Shown here piece by piece: positions 4,897 through 9,846 of a DNA stretch of 9,846 nucleotides. The DNA lies in the NCBI GenBank assembly GCA_021736285.1, contig JAIPGE010000042.1:1-9846 (forward strand), read 5' to 3'. Made by a program: the position numbers and the translations under genes. The notes under the pieces were generated by a model. That model was not told the DNA's origin. It saw only the letters and a program-made list of their open reading frames with translations, and did not search any database. Within the stretch, counting starts at the first letter, position 1. Each line of letters begins with the position of its first letter. This stretch comes from Candidatus Izemoplasma sp. (GTDB lineage Bacteria; Bacillota_I; Bacilli_A; Izemoplasmatales; Izemoplasmataceae).

Positions 4897-7264
4897 AATA
4901 ATCGCGAATAATCGCTTTATTTGATTGTCTTAATCCATTTACAATTTTATCCATTCTTGCATCTACATCTTCTGTCTTTAATGTTTTTGTTTCGTCTGTG
5001 AAATTCAATCGGACAGTAATTGATTTTTGATTGTCATCAAGTGGTTCTCCTTGATATAAGTCAGTAATGACAACATCTTTTAACATCCGTTTGCCATCTT
5101 TTACAATTTGACTTTTTAAGGTGCTCGCAGTGACATCCTTAGCAACAACAATTGATAAATCTCTCGATACTTCAGGATATTTATTGATTGGGTTGGCGCT
5201 ACGTAATACCCGACGATAATCATACAATTTACGAACGTCACATTCAAAGACATATATTGCGTCTAAGTCATGTGTTTTTGCATATTCAGGATGCAGTTTA
5301 CCTAAAAAACCAACCGTTCCTTTAATATCGCGAATTAACGCTGTTTGTCCAGGATGACACGTATCATACGCATCCGTTGGAACAAATGTTAAATGGGATA
5401 GATTAAGTGCTTCAAACAAACTTTCTAATAGTCCTTTTGCGGTAAAGAAGTCTACTGTTTCGACTGTATTTTGCCAACTGATATGTGACAATTCTCCTTT
5501 TAAAACACCACTTATAAGTTCTGTTTCGCCATTTTTTGTATAGGACTTACCTAGTTCAAAGATATGGATGTTTTCTTGTTTGCGTGCGTTATTATACCCG
5601 ACGACATCTAACATATTTGATAATTGTGATAATTGCAAAACTGATTTGTCCTTGCTCATTGGCAATTGGAGATGAACTGGTCGTTTGTCCCCTATCACAA
5701 ATTCATGAACCCGGTCCTCTTGCATTAAGGAATAGGTAATAGTTTCACTCAGACCAAGGCCAGTTAACGTTTCTTTTAACTTCCGCTTAAACACTTGGTA
5801 ATCTGTTAGTCTCCCATGATTAACAGTGCTGGGTAAAGTGACTGGTAATCGATCGTATCCCAATATCCGAACGACTTCTTCAATAATGTCTTGATAGCCT
5901 TCAATGTCTTGACGACGTGATGGCACGTAGACGGTAATACTATCTTTATCCTGTTTCGTTTCAAAGTGAAGGCGGTGTAAGATATTGGTGATTTCTGATT
6001 GTGATAACTCAGTTCCTAAGTTGTCATTAATTAAGGTGGTACTGACATTGATTATTTTGTCATCATGTGTGGTATGATCCACTTTTTGAATGTCTTTTAA
6101 AACGTCTGCGTTGGCATATTTATTGAAATAATAACTGGCAAGTTCTAATGCATAACGTGTCCGTTTCGGATCAACTTTACGTTCAAAACGCATTGATGCT
6201 TCACTACGTAAATTGAGGCGTGATGATGTCTTTCGAACATGTTGCGGATCAAAGACAGCACTTTCCAATAAAATCCGTTTCGTACTCGATGAAATTTCGG
6301 TATCATAGCCACCCATCACGCCACCGAGCGCAACAGCTTTCGTTCCATTGGTAATCACTATATCTTCTTTGTTTAATGTGCGTGTTGCATTATCAAGTGT
6401 TCTTAGTTTTTCATTTTTTTTAGCCAATCTAACTTCAATGACATCACTTTCTAACAAATCATAATCAAAAGCATGTAACGGTTGTCCTGTTTCTAACATC
6501 ACATAATTGGTGATATCAACCACGTTATTAATTGGTCGAATATCTGCCGCAATTAATCGCGACTGCATCCATCGTGGTGATGGTTTAATTTGTGCATTTT
6601 CTAAAACTCTTGCATAATAACTCATACAGTATTCGGTTGATAATTTGATGGTGACGTTATTTGTTTTGTCAACTTCTTTGACAGTGATATCTTTTAAATT
6701 GATTGGTGTGTTTAAAATAGCACTAACATCATAAGCAACACCCATCATACTTAATAAATCAGGTCGATTTGGTAAAATATCGATTTCAATTACATCATCA
6801 TCTAACGCCATGACTTCTAGTGGATTATCTCCGATGTTACAGTCTTCTTTGATGACATGGATTCCTGAGGCATCCGCGTATTTTTTATCAATGCCAAGTT
6901 CTGGCAAACTACAAATCATACCGTTACTTGTCACACCACGAATTGTTGATGTTTTAATTTTTAAGGTCCTTGGTAAGACAGCTCCTGGTAATGCGACAAT
7001 GACCATTTGTCCTTCTTGTACGTTTGGTGCACCACAGATAATCTGTGCTGTTTCATTTTTTAATTGAACTTGACATACTGAGAGTTTATCGGCATTTTCA
7101 TGCGCTTCTTTTTTAATGACTTTACCGACAGTTAACATCGAGGTATCTACTAGTTTTCGAACAGACTCAACTTCAGCACTATGGATGTTAAAAAGATTTG
7201 CTAAAGTATCTCGATCAACATCAATATCAACAAAATCTTTGAGCCAATTTAATGATATGTTCAC
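4895..7264 (-). CDS. pheT: Phenylalanine--tRNA ligase beta subunit
   Basis: The 789-residue beta subunit of the (alpha-beta)2 synthetase that charges tRNA-Phe in the cytoplasm, near the usual 800 residues. Order: N-terminal MNISLNWLKDFV; tRNA-binding OB domain (about 40-150, with ICGAPNV and GVTSNGMICS); LPNRPDLLSMMGVAYDV (164-180); B3/B4 editing region (about 210-380, with RPINNVVDITNYVMLETGQPLHAFD and ALGGVMGG); B5 (about 400-475, VPSRRQDI); catalytic-like core (about 490-690); C-terminal FDX-ACB anticodon-binding domain (about 697-789, NKYPEVSRDLSIVV). The start is GTG at 7264, with AAGGAGG 7 nt upstream. It overlaps the hydrolase stop as GTGA. Two spots differ from the pattern I recall: SVLQLSQLSN at 541-550, where SVLR is usual, and RFERKVDP at 359-366, where a glycine usually precedes VDP. 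Third gene of the T-box-controlled operon. Confidence 0.97.
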   Translation of the reverse strand: MNISLNWLKDFVDIDVDRDTLANLFNIHSAEVESVRKLVDTSMLTVGKVIKKEAHENADKLSVCQVQLKNETAQIICGAPNVQEGQMVIVALPGAVLPRTLKIKTSTIRGVTSNGMICSLPELGIDKKYADASGIHVIKEDCNIGDNPLEVMALDDDVIEIDILPNRPDLLSMMGVAYDVSAILNTPINLKDITVKEVDKTNNVTIKLSTEYCMSYYARVLENAQIKPSPRWMQSRLIAADIRPINNVVDITNYVMLETGQPLHAFDYDLLESDVIEVRLAKKNEKLRTLDNATRTLNKEDIVITNGTKAVALGGVMGGYDTEISSSTKRILLESAVFDPQHVRKTSSRLNLRSEASMRFERKVDPKRTRYALELASYYFNKYANADVLKDIQKVDHTTHDDKIINVSTTLINDNLGTELSQSEITNILHRLHFETKQDKDSITVYVPSRRQDIEGYQDIIEEVVRILGYDRLPVTLPSTVNHGRLTDYQVFKRKLKETLTGLGLSETITYSLMQEDRVHEFVIGDKRPVHLQLPMSKDKSVLQLSQLSNMLDVVGYNNARKQENIHIFELGKSYTKNGETELISGVLKGELSHISWQNTVETVDFFTAKGLLESLFEALNLSHLTFVPTDAYDTCHPGQTALIRDIKGTVGFLGKLHPEYAKTHDLDAIYVFECDVRKLYDYRRVLRSANPINKYPEVSRDLSIVVAKDVTASTLKSQIVKDGKRMLKDVVITDLYQGEPLDDNQKSITVRLNFTDETKTLKTEDVDARMDKIVNGLRQSNKAIIRDY

Positions 7265-7971
7265 GTTGTTTCCTCCTTCAAATATGCATCAATCGTATGA
7301 ATAACATCATTTCTAACATTTCTATCAAAGAATAGGAAATGACTTGAATCAACTTTATATCGCCGGAATGGAATGTCGCCCATTCCCTTTTCTATTTGAT
7401 CGATTGATTTTTTCTTTACCAACTCGTCTTTGGTTGTTTCGACAACTAAAGTTGGCGCGTTAATCATTTTAAGATAACGTTTTGTGTAATGTAAATAGAG
7501 TTGTAAATGCCATACATGAATCTTTGGTATAAGCATAAAGCGTCGAATAAATTCTTTATAAAAGATTTCTTGGACTCGCGTTAGTTTTTTTGAATGAGCT
7601 AAGCTAGAACTTAGTCCTTTCAAAAACTTACGATAATTTGGATTTTTTACAATCGGCGCAATTAAAACGACTTTATCAATCCGGTGATTACGAGCTGCTA
7701 AAATGGCCGCTGTACTGGCACCAAGTGAGTAACCAATTAGATACACCTTGCGAAATCCTTTTTGGTTAACGATTTCTTGCGTACTGTCAATAAACTTGAT
7801 AAAATCTCTCGTTTTGGCTTTGGGAAAATGACTACCAACAAAGGCACCAGGCATAATCCCCGGATAATAAACAAAATAGTTTTTATTCTTTTTTAAATAA
7901 TTATAGAGGCCACGTAATTCGCCACCTGTGGTACCGGCCCCGTTCAAGATGACGACAAGATCCTTTTGCAT
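7261..7971 (-). CDS. Alpha/beta hydrolase (serine esterase-like) inside the phe operon
   Basis: A 236-residue, lysine- and arginine-rich protein with no signal peptide or membrane segment, so probably cytosolic. The alpha/beta-hydrolase pattern is clear: VVILNGAG (6-13, oxyanion-hole region after the first strand), nucleophile elbow GYSLG (80-84, S82), LIAP (103-106), the acid probably D182 in TLVVETTKDELV, and H211 in DSSHFLFF. The triad assignment follows from order and spacing. The region at about 107-168 would be the lid. The substrate is unknown; esterase, thioesterase and lysophospholipase activities are all possible. Its ATG at 7971 overlaps the pheS stop (TAATG), and its TGA overlaps the pheT start (GTGA). 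It is therefore tightly coupled to both synthetase genes and downstream of the Phe T-box. pheS and pheT are usually adjacent, so this insertion is unusual. No link to tRNA charging can be shown from sequence alone. Confidence 0.88.
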   Translation of the reverse strand: MQKDLVVILNGAGTTGGELRGLYNYLKKNKNYFVYYPGIMPGAFVGSHFPKAKTRDFIKFIDSTQEIVNQKGFRKVYLIGYSLGASTAAILAARNHRIDKVVLIAPIVKNPNYRKFLKGLSSSLAHSKKLTRVQEIFYKEFIRRFMLIPKIHVWHLQLYLHYTKRYLKMINAPTLVVETTKDELVKKKSIDQIEKGMGDIPFRRYKVDSSHFLFFDRNVRNDVIHTIDAYLKEETT

Positions 7972-9005
7972 TATTTAAATTGTCGATTGAAGCGAATATC
8001 ATTGGTATAAAATTGACGAATATCGTTAATTTTATACTTTAACATTGCGATTCGTTCGACCCCCACACCAAACGCAAAGCCTTGATAAATTGAACTGTCA
8101 TAACCGCTGGCTTCTAACACATTGTTATGAACCATACCTGCGCCTAATACTTCAATCCACCCTGTGTGCTTACAGATATGACATCCTTTGCCATTACAAT
8201 TATGACAACTGACATCAACTTCAACACTTGGTTCTGTAAATGGAAAATATGATGGTCTAAGGCGAATGTCACGGTCTTGTCCGAACATTTCTCGGGCAAT
8301 CATCAAAAGTGTTCCTTTTAAATCAGCCATTGTGGTATCTTTATCTACGACAAGGCCTTCAATTTGCATAAATTGATGACTGTGTGTTGCATCATCTTCA
8401 TCTCGGCGGTAAACTTTACCAGGACAAATAATTTTAACTGGCTCCTTACCACCTTTATCAAGCATTGTTCTAACTTGTACAGGGGATGTGTGTGTTCTTA
8501 ACAACAAGGTATCATCAATATAAAACGTGTCTTGCATATCGCGTGCAGGATGATTTTTAGGTAAGTTTAATTTCTCAAAATTATATTCATCGATTTCGAT
8601 TTCAGGACCTTCCATAACTTCATAACCCATTCCGATAAAGACATCTTCTATTTCATCGGTAATTTGTGTTAAAAGATGTGTTGTTCCTACATGGAATACT
8701 TTCCCAGGCATTGTTACGTCGACTGTCTCTTCTTCAATTTGTTTTTTTACTTCTAAATCATGAAGCGTTTGTCGTTTCTCATCAATCCATAACTGAATAT
8801 CACGTTTTGCCAAATTGGTTTCTTTACCAACGATTGGACGTTCTTCCTTTGACAAGTCCTTCATCGATTTCATAATGTCATTGAAGGCACTTTTTTTACC
8901 AAGAAATGTGGCTTTTACATCATTCAATTCATGCATCGATGATGTGTTTTCGATTGCCACTTTGGCTTCTTCCTTAATTTGTAATAATTGTTCTTTGATT
9001 GCCAT
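7971..9005 (-). CDS. pheS: Phenylalanine--tRNA ligase alpha subunit
   Basis: The 344-residue catalytic alpha subunit, a class II synthetase that activates Phe and transfers it to tRNA-Phe. An N-terminal coiled-coil arm (about 1-95) is followed by the catalytic core: GYEVMEGPEIE (127-137), THTSPVQVRTM (171-181), motif 2 VYRRDEDDATHSHQFMQIEG (198-217), SYFPFTEPSVEVDV (252-265) and motif 3 FAFGVGVERIAMLKY (310-324). C267, C270, C275 and C278 form a CxxC-x4-CxxC knuckle (CHNCNGKGCHIC), a variant I recall from Firmicutes PheS and probably zinc-binding. Residue 294 in GAGMVHNNVL is N, where P is common. I chose ATG 9005. The upstream in-frame GTG at 9014 begins inside the AAGGAG ribosome site and cannot use it, whereas 9005 lies 8 nt from it. 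First gene of pheS-hydrolase-pheT, behind a T-box leader. Confidence 0.97.
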   Translation of the reverse strand: MAIKEQLLQIKEEAKVAIENTSSMHELNDVKATFLGKKSAFNDIMKSMKDLSKEERPIVGKETNLAKRDIQLWIDEKRQTLHDLEVKKQIEEETVDVTMPGKVFHVGTTHLLTQITDEIEDVFIGMGYEVMEGPEIEIDEYNFEKLNLPKNHPARDMQDTFYIDDTLLLRTHTSPVQVRTMLDKGGKEPVKIICPGKVYRRDEDDATHSHQFMQIEGLVVDKDTTMADLKGTLLMIAREMFGQDRDIRLRPSYFPFTEPSVEVDVSCHNCNGKGCHICKHTGWIEVLGAGMVHNNVLEASGYDSSIYQGFAFGVGVERIAMLKYKINDIRQFYTNDIRFNRQFK

Positions 9006-9013
9006 TTGTGTCA

Positions 9014-9019
9014 CTCCTT
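9014..9019 (-). promoter_or_regulatory. Ribosome binding site deciding the pheS start
   Basis: The minus strand reads AAGGAG-TGACACAA-ATG. The ATG at 9005 has ideal 8-nt spacing. The GTG at 9014-9012 uses the last G of the ribosome site itself, so the three extra N-terminal residues of the longest frame are unlikely to be made. Confidence 0.88.
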
Positions 9020-9030
9020 ATCTATATATT

Positions 9031-9055
9031 AAAAAAATCGCCCCAAAAAGGACGA
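9031..9055 (-). terminator. Regulated terminator of the Phe T-box
   Basis: On the minus strand TCGTCC (9055-9050) pairs with GGGCGA (9043-9038), with one G-U pair, around a 6-nt T-rich loop, followed by seven T (9037-9031). Its ascending arm includes the TCC needed by the antiterminator (AAGG with CCTT), so the two structures are mutually exclusive, as expected for a transcription-attenuating T-box. Confidence 0.87.
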
Positions 9056-9241
9056 AATAAATTCCGCGGTACCACCTTAGTTCCGTTAGGCTCTTACAAT
9101 CTGTTAACGTGGATTAAACGAACGTGATTGGCGTCACTCAATAGATGAATTCACAACAAGAACATAAAGGTCTTCGCACCAAGTCGACCTCTCTCTCATA
9201 TATCCTTTGATGTTGCTACTAAGTCTATGTCTTCGATTTAC
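9031..9241 (-). promoter_or_regulatory. T-box riboswitch, tRNA-Phe specific (pheS leader)
   Basis: A canonical T-box leader on the minus strand. Stem I: lower helix ATAGA (9228-9224) with TCTAT (9145-9141). The specifier loop has AGTA (9220-9217) on one side and GAA (9152-9150) then TTC-A (9149-9146) on the other. Above it is the helix CAACA (9215-9211) with TGTTG (9158-9154). The AG-bulge GAGAGAG lies at 9197-9191, and the distal loop holds GGTG (9180-9177) above a GGTC/GACC stem. The specifier codon is UUC, Phe, matching the downstream genes. The T-box AAGGTGGTACCGCGG (9078-9064) presents the bulge UGGU (9074-9071), which fits an ACCA 3' end with discriminator A. AAGG can pair with CCTT (9051-9048) in the antiterminator. 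Uncharged tRNA-Phe should favour read-through into pheS, the hydrolase gene and pheT. Confidence 0.96.
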
Positions 9242-9248
9242 AATTTAA

Positions 9249-9276
9249 ATTATAACACGCTGAAAAAATATTGCAA
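9249..9276 (-). promoter_or_regulatory. Promoter of the pheS-hydrolase-pheT operon
   Basis: On the minus strand the -10 box is a perfect TATAAT (9254-9249) with an extended TGT (9257-9255). The -35 box TTGCAA (9276-9271) lies 16 bp upstream. Transcription should start near 9241, just ahead of T-box stem I, giving a leader of roughly 235 nt to the pheS ATG. The promoter lies downstream of the hairpin that ends the Bax inhibitor-like gene. Confidence 0.85.
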
Positions 9277-9290
9277 CTGTTATTCACATT

Positions 9291-9321
9291 GAAAACCGTT
9301 AAGCGCAACGCACTTAACGGT
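9291..9321 (-). terminator. Probable terminator of the Bax inhibitor-1-like gene
   Basis: ACCGTTAAGTGC pairs with GCGCTTAACGGT over 12 bp with one G-U pair and a GTT loop. It lies 4 nt after the stop codon. The following T run is short (TTTC), so efficiency may be moderate. On the plus strand the stem is followed by TATTTTT, but no plus-strand gene enters from that side. Confidence 0.7.
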
Positions 9322-9325
9322 ATTT

Positions 9326-9846
9326 TTAATCTCTTTTCCCAGCAATGATTGCAAATAATCTAAGCAACTCTAAATAAAGCCAAACAATTGTAACAACAAG
9401 TCCAAGTGCTAAAGACCATTCCATTGCTTTTGGGGCGCCAGCATCGACAAATTCAGTAATCATATTAAAATCATACAATAAAAACAAGCTCGAAATAATA
9501 ACACTTAATACAACAATCCCTACATAAAGTGTTTCGAATGTTGCTGCTGCAATACCTGAAAATGATAAGATAAATAATAACAGTGATGCAAAAATTAATC
9601 CAATCAATGCACTGATCATAAATTTCTTAAAGAAATTCCCCACGCGGATAATGCCTGTTGAATATAAAAACAACATACCCCCAAGGACACCAAAGGTTCC
9701 CATTAAGGCCATTTGAATAATTTCACCACCATAGATATATGCAAACATCGCACTAACAAATCCAATAAATGTACCTTCTGCTCCTGCATATAATAATGTT
9801 GTAAACATGCCTAGTTCAGGTTTTCTGTGGGTAACAAGTACCGCAA
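9326..9846 (-). CDS. Bax inhibitor-1/YccA-like integral membrane protein (partial, 5' end outside window)
   Basis: The reading frame stays open to the window edge, giving 173 whole codons and ending in TAA at 9326. The first internal ATG (9808) is not a convincing start. Codons upstream of it read AVLVTHRKPELG, which runs smoothly into MFTTLLYAGAEGTFIGFVSAMF and looks like the conserved xPxLG...EGxFxG region of Bax1-I-type proteins. About five or six hydrophobic membrane segments are visible. Near the C-terminus are LYDFNMITEFVDAGAPKAMEWSLALGLVVTIVWLYLELLRLFAI, with the acidic residues typical of this family's last helices, and a GKRD tail. Family members of this type are about 200-250 residues with seven helices; some act as calcium leak channels, but in most bacteria the role is unknown. 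It precedes the phe operon but ends in its own hairpin and is probably a separate unit. Confidence 0.88.
   Translation of the reverse strand, partial: AVLVTHRKPELGMFTTLLYAGAEGTFIGFVSAMFAYIYGGEIIQMALMGTFGVLGGMLFLYSTGIIRVGNFFKKFMISALIGLIFASLLLFILSFSGIAAATFETLYVGIVVLSVIISSLFLLYDFNMITEFVDAGAPKAMEWSLALGLVVTIVWLYLELLRLFAIIAGKRD

Noticed and set aside
7261..7971. Recent horizontal insertion of the hydrolase into pheST
   Set aside because: Base composition by eye matches the neighbours, there are no flanking repeats, and the gene junctions are finely overlapped, which argues for an old operon arrangement.
9006..9014. GTG at 9014 as the pheS start
   Set aside because: The GTG overlaps the AAGGAG ribosome site, so there is no spacing for initiation. 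ATG 9005 is correctly placed.
1..9846. CRISPR arrays, insertion sequences, prophage, tRNA or rRNA genes
   Set aside because: No regularly spaced repeats, transposase or integrase motifs, terminal inverted repeats or tRNA cloverleaf were found. Apart from the 195-bp rlmN/MocR gap and the T-box leader, there is almost no non-coding space.

Overview
This AT-rich window holds eight protein genes. Seven are on the minus strand and one is on the plus strand. Trp is encoded by TGG, one gene ends in TGA, and no reading frame needs TGA read as Trp, so the standard bacterial code fits. Strong AGGAGG-type ribosome sites, a T-box riboswitch ahead of pheS, the PheS type with a four-cysteine insertion and the RlmN sequence all point to a low-GC Bacillota or a standard-code relative of the Mollicutes (Acholeplasma, Izemoplasma or Erysipelotrichia-like). 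There is no rRNA or other marker here to fix the taxon, so this is inference.

Positions 1-2340 (minus): a three-gene export operon. A TetR-family repressor, a MacB/LolD-type ABC ATPase and a large FtsX/MacB-type permease (cut by the window edge) are packed with almost no gaps. A clean promoter and an 18-bp palindrome overlapping its -10 box suggest TetR autorepression of the whole operon.

Positions 2331-4896: rlmN (minus), encoding the 23S rRNA/tRNA adenosine C2-methyltransferase, diverges from a MocR-type regulator (plus; GntR helix-turn-helix fused to a PLP aminotransferase-like domain). Each has a recognisable promoter in the 195-bp gap. rlmN ends in a terminator that abuts the tetR promoter. 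The MocR gene and pheT converge on one hairpin that probably terminates both.

Positions 4895-9276 (minus): a phenylalanyl-tRNA synthetase operon in the order pheS, alpha/beta hydrolase, pheT, with 1-nt and 4-nt overlaps. It has a sigma-A promoter and a T-box leader whose specifier codon reads UUC (Phe) and whose antiterminator bulge is UGGU. When tRNA-Phe is uncharged, the leader should antiterminate and all three genes, including the hydrolase, should be expressed.

Positions 9291-9846 (minus): the 3' part of a Bax inhibitor-1/YccA-like membrane protein, ending in a 12-bp hairpin.

No CRISPR array, transposon, phage gene, tRNA or rRNA was seen. The region looks mostly like ordinary chromosome. 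The least ordinary points are the hydrolase locked between pheS and pheT under Phe T-box control, and the orphan MocR regulator divergent from rlmN. I do not see convincing evidence for a new multi-gene system.
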